In this document: in pieces, positions 1 to 8,072 of the stretch | Position numbering within the stretch: position 1 is the first letter of the stretch | Layout of the letters: each line of letters begins with the position of its first letter | DNA from: an uncultured Clostridia bacterium | Lineage (GTDB): Bacteria; Bacillota; Clostridia; Oscillospirales; Acutalibacteraceae | Assembly: GCA_930990065.1 (NCBI GenBank) | Contig: CAKNOA010000013.1 | Coordinates: 1-53,690, forward strand | Direction of reading: 5' to 3' | Length of the DNA stretch: 53,690 bases | The notes under the pieces: model-generated | What the model saw: the letters and a program-made list of their open reading frames with translations, nothing else | Databases searched by the model: none | What the model was told of the DNA's origin: nothing | Made by a program: the position numbers and the translations under genes

Positions 1-67
1 TCCTGCACCAGGGGCTCTTTTTGTGCTGTCTGCACAATCTGGGGCGGTTCACAGGGCCCTTTTTCAC
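1..67 (-). CDS. possible start of a further operon gene, cut by the window edge
   Basis: An open frame starts with GTG at position 67, eight bases after the stop of the fumarate-reductase-like gene, and runs off the left edge. An AAAGG sequence lies five bases before the GTG. The 22 visible residues are rich in Lys/Arg and contain two Cys. No family can be recognised from so little. It is listed only because the spacing and ribosome site are those of an operon member. Confidence 0.25.
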   Translation of the reverse strand, partial: MKKGPVNRPRLCRQHKKSPWCR

Positions 68-75
68 GGGAACCT

Positions 76-1731
76 TTATAAATATTTTTTGCAGTTATCG
101 GCGCTCTTACGGGCATAATGCGGCAGCAGCCGCGGCGATACTTCGCCGGAGAGAGCCCCTGCCTGCCGGAGTTCTTCCTCAAACGCCTGTACATGCACAA
201 GGCTGAGCGCACCGGGCTGCACGGTTTTGGCCTTTTCGGCGGCGGCCCGTCCCGCCTGACGGCCAAAGACGATTACATCCAAAAGGGAATTGCCCATCAG
301 CCGGTTGCGTCCATGAATGCCGCCGACCACTTCCCCGGCCGCCAGCAGGTTTTCGACCTGCGGCACAAATCCGTCCCCATTGATCTCGACCCCGCCATTT
401 TGATAGTGCAGCGTGGGATACACCAAAATGGGCTCTTTGCGCATATCAATGCCGTAATTCATAAACATGCGCAGCATGGCGGGAATGCGGGTTTCAATGG
501 TGCCCTCTCCGTGGATCATCTCGATCATGGGGGTATCCAGCCACACGGCCTGTCCGCCGGGGGTAGGCACGCCGTTGCCCCGTTCTTTACATTCCCGGAT
601 AATGGCAGCGGCTGCCACGTCGCGGGTTTCCAGCGGATGCATGAAGGCTTCGCCTTCCCGGTTGACCAGCATGGCCCCCAGGGACCGCACTTTTTCGGTG
701 ACCAGTGCCCCGAAAATCTGGGCCGGGTATGCGGCCCCGGTGGGGTGGTACTGAATCGTATCGGGATATAACAGCGGCGCCCCCGCCCGGTAGGCCAACA
801 CCAGCCCATCGGCCGTGGCCCCATAGTGGTTGCTGGTGGGGAAACCCTGGTAATGCAGGCGCCCTGCCCCGCCGGTGGCCAGAATCACCGTGCGGGCCCT
901 CACTATGAGCCATTCGCCGGTTTCCATATTTAATAGCACGGCCCCGGTCACCCGGCCCGTTTCATCCTTGAGCAGTTCCACGGCCGACGTAAATTCCAGC
1001 ACCGGAATTTTCCGGTTTTGGACTTCGTCCCGCAGGGTGCGCATGATTTCGGCCCCGGTGTAGTCGGCACAGGCATGCATACGCTTACGGGAGGTACCGC
1101 CGCCGTGGGTCGTTACCATGGTGCCGTCTTCGGTTTTATCGAACATGACCCCCAGTTTTTCCAGCCAGGCAATGGCATCGGGGGCTTCCATGACCAGCCT
1201 GCGCAGCAGTTCCGGCCGGGCGGCAAAATGGCCGCCGCCAAAAGCATCCAGATAATGGCGCACGGGACTGTCGTTGGGTTTATCCGCCGCCTGAATGCCG
1301 CCTTCTGCCATCATGGTATTGGCGTCGCCCATACGCAGTTTCGTAACCATGAGTACCGAAGCACCCGCCGCCTGGGCTTCCAGGGCGGCCGAGCACCCCG
1401 CGCCCCCGGCGCCGATAATCAGCACATCCGCTTCATAATCAGCCGAATCAAAGTTTTGCTTCAGGTTCAGCACCCGGCTTTCGCCCTGCAACAGTGCCCC
1501 CAGTTCCCGGGGCACTTTGCTGCCCCGGTTGGGGCCGGCTTGCAAAACGACAAAGCCGTCCTCCCGGTAATCGGGGTGGTACTGCCGCAATAGGTCGTCT
1601 TTTTCCTCTGCGGTCATGCGCCGGGGTTCTGTTTTCATACGGGCTTCCCGGGTTTTCTCCACTTGCCCAATCGAAAGGGCCATATCCCGGGTAATCTCCG
1701 TTTTCATCTCCTGTGTAACCTGTTTGTCCAT
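76..1731 (-). CDS. soluble fumarate reductase/succinate dehydrogenase-like flavoprotein
   Basis: This 551-residue FAD flavoprotein belongs to the FrdA/SdhA/NadB family and probably reduces fumarate or a related enoate. The dinucleotide motif GAGGAG is at residues 107-112. Family active-site elements are present: a HPTG segment, an RDVAAAAI arginine region, HYQNGGVE and GRNRLMGNSLLD near the C-terminus. In membrane FrdA, a His in an SHT motif binds FAD covalently; here the segment reads ANTMMAEGG, so FAD should be non-covalent. About 100 residues precede the Rossmann fold, an extension ordinary FrdA lacks. ATG at 1731 is preferred to GTG at 1737 because AAGGAGG sits ten bases before it. It is the last complete gene of the hdr-flx operon, and no membrane anchor genes are present. 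Thiol:fumarate reductase subunit A is the closest functional analogy. Confidence 0.8.
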   Translation of the reverse strand: MDKQVTQEMKTEITRDMALSIGQVEKTREARMKTEPRRMTAEEKDDLLRQYHPDYREDGFVVLQAGPNRGSKVPRELGALLQGESRVLNLKQNFDSADYEADVLIIGAGGAGCSAALEAQAAGASVLMVTKLRMGDANTMMAEGGIQAADKPNDSPVRHYLDAFGGGHFAARPELLRRLVMEAPDAIAWLEKLGVMFDKTEDGTMVTTHGGGTSRKRMHACADYTGAEIMRTLRDEVQNRKIPVLEFTSAVELLKDETGRVTGAVLLNMETGEWLIVRARTVILATGGAGRLHYQGFPTSNHYGATADGLVLAYRAGAPLLYPDTIQYHPTGAAYPAQIFGALVTEKVRSLGAMLVNREGEAFMHPLETRDVAAAAIIRECKERGNGVPTPGGQAVWLDTPMIEMIHGEGTIETRIPAMLRMFMNYGIDMRKEPILVYPTLHYQNGGVEINGDGFVPQVENLLAAGEVVGGIHGRNRLMGNSLLDVIVFGRQAGRAAAEKAKTVQPGALSLVHVQAFEEELRQAGALSGEVSPRLLPHYARKSADNCKKYL

Positions 1732-1746
1732 ACCCACTGGCCCTCC

Positions 1747-2421
1747 TTACTTTTCAATATCCCGGCCGTTATACAGTTCCATGATCTCGTCAATGGGTTT
1801 CTGCATAATGCGCTCGATTTCCTCGTCGAACCGGCCCGCATGGACTTCTGCCACCCGTTCTTTCACATGGCCGCTCTGGGGCAGAATATACCGCCCTGTC
1901 AGCCGCCGGGCCAGTTCCCCGACCATGGGATGGGAAATGCCCGCCGGGCAGCGGGACATACAAATGCCGCACCCTACGCAGTCAAAAGACAGCCGGGCGC
2001 ACTGTTCCAAATCGCCCCGCTGGGCGCAGGCGATATACTGCATCACCGAAAGCCCCTGGGGACAGCCCTTGGTGCAGGCATTACAGCCGATACAGCTGTA
2101 AATCTCCGGATACAGGTCCATCATGACCCGGCTGCCAGGGGTGAGGTCTTCCAGTTGATAGGTACGTTTATCCGACGGATAAAACGGCAGGGACGCCACA
2201 TACATGTTGTCCTGCACCTGGGTCGAACAGGCCAGCGCCGTGCGCAGTTCGTTGTGGCCCTTGATCCGGTAAATTACCGCGCATGCCCCGCAAAAGCCGT
2301 GGCGGCACCCGCAGCCCCTCACCAGTTCATACCCGGCATATTCCATGGCTTCCATAATGGTCAGGGCGGCGGGCACTTCGTACCGTTTGCCAAAAAAGAA
2401 AACGTTGACTGTTTCGCTCAT
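1747..2421 (-). CDS. fumarate-reductase-type iron-sulfur subunit with 2Fe-2S and two 4Fe-4S motifs
   Basis: This 224-residue protein should carry electrons to the flavoprotein encoded next. The N-terminal ferredoxin-like part has Cys37/39/44/47/65, suited to a [2Fe-2S] cluster as in FrdB/SdhB. The C-terminal half has two complete CxxCxxCxxxCP motifs (Cys110-120 and Cys148-158). Standard FrdB carries one [4Fe-4S] and one [3Fe-4S] cluster, so this arrangement is closer to an FrdB N-terminus joined to an HdrC-like dicluster domain. No CCG domain follows, unlike methanogen TfrB. ATG at 2421 follows a GGGGGG ribosome site and lies 13 bases after the flxA stop; the longer upstream frame would run back into flxA. 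The protein is soluble, with no membrane segment. Confidence 0.8.
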   Translation of the reverse strand: MSETVNVFFFGKRYEVPAALTIMEAMEYAGYELVRGCGCRHGFCGACAVIYRIKGHNELRTALACSTQVQDNMYVASLPFYPSDKRTYQLEDLTPGSRVMMDLYPEIYSCIGCNACTKGCPQGLSVMQYIACAQRGDLEQCARLSFDCVGCGICMSRCPAGISHPMVGELARRLTGRYILPQSGHVKERVAEVHAGRFDEEIERIMQKPIDEIMELYNGRDIEK

Positions 2422-2434
2422 GTTGTTCCCCCCG

Positions 2435-3268
2435 TCAATATTCATCAGGCAGCTCACCGATCTCGTCGCAACGGAAGACCGGGCCGTCCTTACACACATA
2501 TTTGCCGCCGATGTTGCAGCGTCCGCATTTGCCAATGCCGCACTTCATACGCAGTTCCAGGGTGGTGTACACCTGGTCCTTGCGATACCCCAAATCCGTC
2601 AGAGCCGCCAGCACAAATTTGATCATAATGGGCGGGCCGCATACCAGCACCGTCTGGCTCAGATCCACGGGCAGTTCCCGCACATAATCGGGCACAAAGC
2701 CCACATGGCCGTCCCATCCTTCCTGGGGGCGGTCAATCGTCAGGTACACATGTACGTCGGGTTGGTTCTTCCACATGGTTTCGATTTCCGCAAGGTCCAC
2801 TAAATCTTCTTTGGAGCGGGCCCCATATACGATTTGGATGGTGCCGTACTCCTCACGCCGGTCCATGGCATAGCGGATCACGGAACGCAGCGGCGCCAGG
2901 CCAATGCCCCCGGCGATAAATAACAGGTTTTTCCCTTTTAGCGCCGTATCCACCGGGAACGCATTGCCATACGGGCCCCGTACCGTAACACAGTCGCCGG
3001 GCTCTAACGCATGGAGCACATCGGTCAAACTGCCGCAGCGCTTAATGCTGAATTCCTGGTAATCTTCCTGAGTGGGCGACGAGGTGATGGAGAACATGGC
3101 TTCCCCCGCCCCGGGCACACCGATCATGGCGCACTGGCCGGGCTGATGGAGGAACAGTTTGCCCCCTTCCGGCTTTTCAATGCGGAACGTACGCACATCG
3201 GGCGTCTGTTCCGTAATGGCCGTGATGACCCCCACCTGAGGGATCAGCGGTTCGTTACAGCTTGGCAT
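2435..3268 (-). CDS. flxA: NAD(P)H-oxidising FAD/2Fe-2S subunit, FlxA/AsrB-like
   Basis: This 277-residue ferredoxin-reductase-family protein (relatives: AsrB, PyrK, sulfhydrogenase gamma) should take hydride from NADH on FAD. An FAD-binding segment (MFSITSSP) lies near residue 58, a nucleotide-binding GGIGLAP near 120, and a CGPP motif near 210. The C-terminal cysteines (CGIGKCGRC, then YVC) suit the [2Fe-2S] cluster of this family. ATG at 3268 overlaps the end of flxB by 14 bases, so translation is probably coupled. Next to flxB-flxC-flxD-hdrABC it matches the FlxABCD-HdrABC NADH dehydrogenase/heterodisulfide reductase described in Desulfovibrio. Family assignment is firm; preference for NADH over NADPH is inferred from that precedent. 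Confidence 0.85.
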   Translation of the reverse strand: MPSCNEPLIPQVGVITAITEQTPDVRTFRIEKPEGGKLFLHQPGQCAMIGVPGAGEAMFSITSSPTQEDYQEFSIKRCGSLTDVLHALEPGDCVTVRGPYGNAFPVDTALKGKNLLFIAGGIGLAPLRSVIRYAMDRREEYGTIQIVYGARSKEDLVDLAEIETMWKNQPDVHVYLTIDRPQEGWDGHVGFVPDYVRELPVDLSQTVLVCGPPIMIKFVLAALTDLGYRKDQVYTTLELRMKCGIGKCGRCNIGGKYVCKDGPVFRCDEIGELPDEY

Positions 3269-4310
3269 GCTCTTCCTCCTTTCGCATTTTCCGCAGCACC
3301 TGCACAATGTGCAGCGACGACGGGCACTTGACCACACAGCGCCCACACCCCACACAGCCATACATCCCGTTATTATTTTCGGGGCCGTACACCAATTTGT
3401 GCATAAAGCGCTGGCGGTACCGCTGCATGCGGGTAGGGCGGTTGTTCCCTGCCGACATACGGGTAAAGTCTTCGTACATACATGAATCCCAGCACCGGTA
3501 ATGGATCACCCCATGGCCGGTATCATAATCGTGCAGGTCATAGCACTGGCACACCGGGCACACAAACGTACAGGTACCGCACCCTAAACAGTTTTTCGAT
3601 AGGGTATCCCACCGGGGGTCGGAAAACCTTGCGTCCGTTTGCCCCGGGCCCCATCCTTCCAGCGACAGATCTCGAAGGGGCAGCCGGGCGGCAATGGCCC
3701 GGATATTTGCCTGTTCCTTCCGGCAAGCGTTTTCGTCCGGTTCCTCGCAAGGGGTCAAAAAGGAAGCAAACCGGTCGAGGAACGCCTGTCCTTTTTCCGT
3801 TTTGGCCATGAGGAAGAAACAGGTATCCCCTTCCACCAGGCACACATCCCCCAGCGGGTCCGCCGGGTCATTTTGAAACACGGTGCAAAAGCACGCCGTA
3901 TCCGGGCGGCGGCAGGCAAGCGTGAGCAGCACGCCGTTTTCCCGCCGGGCTTTATAAAAGGTATCGACCGGTTCCGTCAAAAACACCTGGTCCAGCACCT
4001 GCAACGCCCGTGCATCGCACCCGCGCATGCCAAATACGGCAAAGGGTTCCTCCGCCCGCTTTTGGGGCGCGATTTGCAGTTTCCCTTGCTCCGTTTTCAG
4101 GGTGTACAGCGCTTCGCACTGGGGGAAAAACAGGTCTTTAGGCGAGCGCACGGTGCGCACGGCCCCCAGTTGCGGTGTTACTTCTGGGCTCCACCGGGTA
4201 AATACCGCGCCTTCCTCTTTTTGTACCGGCACAAATAGGGGCATTTCTTCCCCGATCTGCTGTAAAAAAGCCGATAGCCGGTCTTTTTCCAATTTTTTCA
4301 CGGGGATCAC
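3255..4310 (-). CDS. flxB: 4Fe-4S dicluster electron-transfer subunit, AsrA/HydB-like (FlxB)
   Basis: This 351-residue protein resembles the beta subunit of sulfhydrogenase and anaerobic sulfite reductase subunit A. Two ferredoxin motifs are visible, Cys241/244/247/251 and Cys319/322/325/329, separated by a Cys-containing stretch (YRCWDSCMYED) typical of this family. It should relay electrons between the flavin subunit and the rest of the Flx module in the cytoplasm. It overlaps flxC by four bases (ATGA) and flxA by 14, indicating coupled translation. The B/C lettering follows the Desulfovibrio flx operon by analogy and could be swapped. Confidence 0.8.
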   Translation of the reverse strand: MIPVKKLEKDRLSAFLQQIGEEMPLFVPVQKEEGAVFTRWSPEVTPQLGAVRTVRSPKDLFFPQCEALYTLKTEQGKLQIAPQKRAEEPFAVFGMRGCDARALQVLDQVFLTEPVDTFYKARRENGVLLTLACRRPDTACFCTVFQNDPADPLGDVCLVEGDTCFFLMAKTEKGQAFLDRFASFLTPCEEPDENACRKEQANIRAIAARLPLRDLSLEGWGPGQTDARFSDPRWDTLSKNCLGCGTCTFVCPVCQCYDLHDYDTGHGVIHYRCWDSCMYEDFTRMSAGNNRPTRMQRYRQRFMHKLVYGPENNNGMYGCVGCGRCVVKCPSSLHIVQVLRKMRKEEEHAKL

Positions 4311-5260
4311 GCTCCTTTCCCTTGATTGGGTTCGCAGTCATCGGGGGTGTAATCCGTCAGCGGGCTGCGCCCTTTATCGGAATCCCCCGCCTGGTAGGGG
4401 CCATACAGCGTATTGATATCCAAAATCATCTTCCGGTTGAGCAGATGCAGCGGAATGTGGCTGGGACATACCCGGCTGCATTCCCCGCAATCGGTGCAGC
4501 GGCCCGTCACATGGTACGCCCGCACAATATGGAACAGCGATTCTTCAAACGGTACGGCGGCTGCTTTTTGGCGGCTATCGAGGGCTGCTCCGTCAAACAC
4601 GCATTCCCGGCAGTTGCACGCCGGGCACGCATTGCGGCAGGCGTTACAGCGAATACACCGTGAAAACGTCTCTTGCCAGAACGCATACCGCTCTTCTTCG
4701 CTTTTTTCTTCCAGTTCCCGCACTGCCTCGAACCGGTCGCCCTTTTGGGGCGTTTCTTCCGCTTCGGGGCAGAGCAGCTCATCGTAAACCGCGTGACGGC
4801 CGCCGCGGCACACCGTGCACCGCTCTAAGAAACAACGGGCAAGCGGTTCGTTTTCCTCGCCATAGAGGGTCGTCAGATGCAGCTGATCGCCTTCTATACT
4901 GACCGACAGTACCCCGCGGTTTTCGAAAACCCGCGGGTCTATATTCCCCTCACAGGGGACAGCCAGAATTTTCACCCGGTCCCGCTGGACGCGGTTTTCG
5001 CGGATGAGTTCATTGAGGCTATAACTGTCACAGGGTTTGAGCACTACAGCGGTCACGCCGTCCTTTTCCCCCGCCGCGATGAGGAATTTACTCAGGTTCG
5101 GGCCACAGAACGCATCATAGCACAGCGATTTTAGTTCCTCGGCGTTCTCGAAAAAAGCCGGTTCCCGCAGCCCGGGCATGTCGCCCTCTTTCCAGCCCAG
5201 CACCCGATCGACCTGCCCGCTTTGCAGCCAGTGCGTCAGCGTTTCTTTTATTCTTTGCAT
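4307..5260 (-). CDS. flxC: 4Fe-4S dicluster subunit of the Flx module (FlxC)
   Basis: This 317-residue protein has an N-terminal alpha/beta domain and a C-terminal double ferredoxin. The cluster motifs are Cys202/205/208/212, followed at once by a Cys-rich CNCREC segment, and Cys255/258/261/265. Further conserved-looking cysteines occur at KPCDS (77), VPCEG (103) and CTVCRGGR (148-151), the pattern seen in FrhB/FdhB-like hydrogenase and formate dehydrogenase beta proteins. It probably passes electrons between FlxB and FlxD/HdrA. It overlaps flxD by 13 bases and flxB by four. The product is soluble. Confidence 0.75.
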   Translation of the reverse strand: MQRIKETLTHWLQSGQVDRVLGWKEGDMPGLREPAFFENAEELKSLCYDAFCGPNLSKFLIAAGEKDGVTAVVLKPCDSYSLNELIRENRVQRDRVKILAVPCEGNIDPRVFENRGVLSVSIEGDQLHLTTLYGEENEPLARCFLERCTVCRGGRHAVYDELLCPEAEETPQKGDRFEAVRELEEKSEEERYAFWQETFSRCIRCNACRNACPACNCRECVFDGAALDSRQKAAAVPFEESLFHIVRAYHVTGRCTDCGECSRVCPSHIPLHLLNRKMILDINTLYGPYQAGDSDKGRSPLTDYTPDDCEPNQGKGA

Positions 5261-5685
5261 CGCACGTCCTCCAGCCTTCTGCAGGGCCCCAATTTCTGCA
5301 CAGTCCCCACAAAGTCATTCATCACACTCGCAAACCGGGCGCCTTCTGCGGCCGACACCCATTCCACCCGGGTGCGCTCTTTTTCAATGCCCAAGTACGA
5401 CAGCATGGAAAACAGCAGCGTCATCCGGCGGCGGGCATAATAATTGCCCGTGCTGTAATGGCAGTCCCCCGGGTGGCAACCGCATAAAATGACCCCATCG
5501 GCCCCTTTTTGGAAGGCCCGCAGAAGGAACATGGGATTGACCCGGCAGGAACAGGGCACCCGGATAATCTTCACATCCGCCGGATAACTGAGCCGGCTGC
5601 TGCCGGCCAGATCGGCCCCGGCATAGCTGCACCAGTTGCAGCAAAACGCCACAATTTTGGGCGTAAACGATTCCTTTACCGGCAT
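5248..5685 (-). CDS. flxD: MvhD/FlxD-type 2Fe-2S subunit linking to HdrA
   Basis: This 145-residue MvhD-family protein carries a [2Fe-2S] cluster and in methanogens hands electrons from the donor enzyme to the HdrA flavin. The family Cys pattern is complete: FCCNWCSY at 14-21, VPCSCRV near 45, and CGCHPGDCHY with the following GNYYARRR. ATG at 5685 is chosen because AGGTGG stands just before it; the longer frame would extend deep into hdrA. The gene overlaps hdrA by 10 bases. Its place between hdrA and flxC shows it is the physical link between the Hdr and Flx halves. Confidence 0.88.
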   Translation of the reverse strand: MPVKESFTPKIVAFCCNWCSYAGADLAGSSRLSYPADVKIIRVPCSCRVNPMFLLRAFQKGADGVILCGCHPGDCHYSTGNYYARRRMTLLFSMLSYLGIEKERTRVEWVSAAEGARFASVMNDFVGTVQKLGPCRRLEDVRCKE

Positions 5686-7661
5686 ATTGCGTCCACCTCC
5701 GCCAAAATCTGTCGATTGGAAAAGCCCTGCAAGTCCATCACGCCGCTGGGGCAGGCCACCGTACAGGCGCCGCACCCCTGGCACAGGGCTGTATTCACGA
5801 CGGCAACCCGCCGTTTTTCCCGGCGGCCCATCACGCGCAGTTCCTTTTCTTCATAGGAAATGGCCCCATAGGGACATACCTTTTCGCATTCACCGCACCC
5901 GTTGCAACGCACTTCTTCCGGGTGTGCAGTACAGGGATTGGCCGTCAGTTCTTTTTTGCTCAGCAGCCCAATCACCTTGGCCGCCGCCGCCCCGGCCTGG
6001 GACACGGTTTCGGGGATATCTTTTGGCCCTTGGCACATGCCCGACAGGAAAATACCGGCTGTGGGGGATTCTACCGGGCGCAGTTTGGGGTGCGCTTCGG
6101 TAAAGAAATCGTTATTATCCATACTGGCGGTGAGCATGGTAGCCAGTTTTCGGGCATCGGGCGACGGTTCCACCGCCACCGCCAGTACCACCAAGTCGGC
6201 GGGCATCAGCACCTGGCGGTCTTCCAGCAGATCACTGCCCTGCACCATCAGGTGCCCGTCTTCTTCATATATTTTGCCGACCTGGCCTTTGCGGTAATCC
6301 ACCTGGTATTCTTCGGCCGCCCGGCGGTAAAATTCGTCAAAATTCTTGCCGGGGGTGCGCACATCGATGTAAAACACATGCACGTCCATATCGGGCCAGT
6401 GGTCGCGGATCAGCATGGCGTGTTTGGCCGTATACATACAGCAAATCTTGCTGCAATAGCTCTTATCGCGGCAAGTCTGGCCGCGGGAGCCCACACACTG
6501 GATAAACACAATGTTTTTCGGCTTGCGCCCGTCGGACGGACAGCGCAGTTCGCCGTCGGTGGGCCCTGCCGCATTCATCAGCCGTTCCAGTTCCAACGAG
6601 GTGATCACGTCCGGATACCGGCCGTAGCCATATTCGCCGAACTGATACGGCCGGATGGGCTGAAAGCCCGTAGCCGCCACGATCGCACCGTATTCCCGCT
6701 GGATGAGTTCATCCTGCTGGGTGTAATCGATAGCCCCGGCGGCGCACACCTTTTCGCACACGCCGCACTTGCCGGTTTGTAATTTCAGGCAATGCTGCGC
6801 ATCGATCACCGCCACATTGGGAATCGCCTGGGCAAACGGAATGTAAATGGCGCTGCGGGTATTCAGACCGCAGTTAAATTCATTTTTCGCTTTGCGGCTG
6901 GGGCATTTTTCCATGCACGCTCCGCACCCGGTGCAGCGGTCTTCCCGCACAAACCGGGCTTTTTTGCGAATGGTCACCGTGAAATTTCCTACATAACCCG
7001 ACACTTTTTCCACTTCACTGTAGGTATATAGGTTGATGTTTTCATTTTGGGCCGCTTCTACCATTTTCGGGGTGAGAATACAGGCCGAACAGTCCAATGT
7101 GGGGAAGGTTTTATCCAGCTGTGCCATTTTGCCGCCGATGGTGGGTTCCTTTTCCACAATATCCACTTCGTACCCGGCGTTAGCCACATCCAGCGCCGTC
7201 GACAGTCCGGCGATGCCGCCGCCGATCACCAGCGCCCGGCGGGTCACCCCGCTGCGCCCGGCGGTTAAAGGCGTATCGCGCTTGACTTTTGCTACAGCCG
7301 CCCGCATCAGGACAATGGCTTTCTCGGTCGCTTCTTCCCGGTTTTTGTGAATCCAGGAGCACTGTTCCCGGATGTTGGCAATTTCCACCATATAGGGGTT
7401 GAGCCCTTCCCGCTCGGCTGCCCGGCGGAACGTGGCTTCGTGCATACGGGGCGAACAGGAACATACCACCACCCCATCCAGGCCGTACTCCCGAATGGCT
7501 TTTGTGATCGTCTCCTGTCCGGCTTCGGAACACATGTACCGGTAATCACAGGCGACGACGACCCCGGGGATCGTCCTGGCAGCCGCCGCTACTTTTTCTA
7601 CATCCACCGTACCGGCGATATTGGAACCGCAGTGGCAGACAAAAACACCAATTTTCGGCAT
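5676..7661 (-). CDS. hdrA: heterodisulfide-reductase-type bifurcating flavoprotein HdrA
   Basis: This 661-residue protein is the expected size for HdrA, the FAD subunit that splits electron pairs between a high-potential acceptor and ferredoxin. The N-terminal module has the typical GVFVCHCGSN start. GGGIAG at 147-152 is the FAD-binding turn, and CSACILTPKM (191-200) is an HdrA signature. Ferredoxin cysteines are at 243/246/249/253 and 291/299/302/306, and the C-terminus holds two more motifs (CNGCGECEKVCP, CQGCGACTVACP). No hydrogenase gene is in the window, so the donor is most likely NADH via FlxA. It lies 18 bases after hdrC. Confidence 0.9.
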   Translation of the reverse strand: MPKIGVFVCHCGSNIAGTVDVEKVAAAARTIPGVVVACDYRYMCSEAGQETITKAIREYGLDGVVVCSCSPRMHEATFRRAAEREGLNPYMVEIANIREQCSWIHKNREEATEKAIVLMRAAVAKVKRDTPLTAGRSGVTRRALVIGGGIAGLSTALDVANAGYEVDIVEKEPTIGGKMAQLDKTFPTLDCSACILTPKMVEAAQNENINLYTYSEVEKVSGYVGNFTVTIRKKARFVREDRCTGCGACMEKCPSRKAKNEFNCGLNTRSAIYIPFAQAIPNVAVIDAQHCLKLQTGKCGVCEKVCAAGAIDYTQQDELIQREYGAIVAATGFQPIRPYQFGEYGYGRYPDVITSLELERLMNAAGPTDGELRCPSDGRKPKNIVFIQCVGSRGQTCRDKSYCSKICCMYTAKHAMLIRDHWPDMDVHVFYIDVRTPGKNFDEFYRRAAEEYQVDYRKGQVGKIYEEDGHLMVQGSDLLEDRQVLMPADLVVLAVAVEPSPDARKLATMLTASMDNNDFFTEAHPKLRPVESPTAGIFLSGMCQGPKDIPETVSQAGAAAAKVIGLLSKKELTANPCTAHPEEVRCNGCGECEKVCPYGAISYEEKELRVMGRREKRRVAVVNTALCQGCGACTVACPSGVMDLQGFSNRQILAEVDAICR

Positions 7662-7679
7662 ACTGTTTTTTCCTCCCCC

Positions 7680-8072
7680 TTATTTCCGGTATTTGCGCAA
7701 CGCCGCCATCAAGGCCTGCTGGGGCATTTCGTCATCCACCACATCGGGCACCTGGTCCGGCGAAAAATGCGCCATGCCCCGGGGGCGCACCGCATACTGC
7801 CTCACGCCTTCCACCAAACGGGCCGGATCCACCCCGCGGGGGCACCGTTCGCTGCATGCCATACAGGAAAGGCACAGCCAGATGCTGTTGCTCCTGAGCA
7901 GCGTATCTGCCTGCCCGTGGAGCAGCAAAGACGCAAACCGGTGGGGCTTTTGATCCATCTGCCCGGCTACGGGACAGGCCGCCGTACAGCGCCCACAGCG
8001 GATGCATAAATTCGCGTTAGCCCCACTCAGCTGCAAAATCTGCCTGGAAACTTCCTTTTCCGTCACTGTCAT
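7680..8072 (-). CDS. hdrC: heterodisulfide reductase subunit C (two 4Fe-4S)
   Basis: This 130-residue HdrC has two ferredoxin motifs at Cys23/26/29/33 and Cys67/70/73/77. In HdrABC it relays electrons from HdrA to the HdrB active site. It shares four bases (ATGA) with the end of hdrB, so the two are translationally coupled, as is usual. The small size and absence of a membrane segment indicate the cytoplasmic HdrABC type and not HdrDE. Confidence 0.9.
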   Translation of the reverse strand: MTVTEKEVSRQILQLSGANANLCIRCGRCTAACPVAGQMDQKPHRFASLLLHGQADTLLRSNSIWLCLSCMACSERCPRGVDPARLVEGVRQYAVRPRGMAHFSPDQVPDVVDDEMPQQALMAALRKYRK

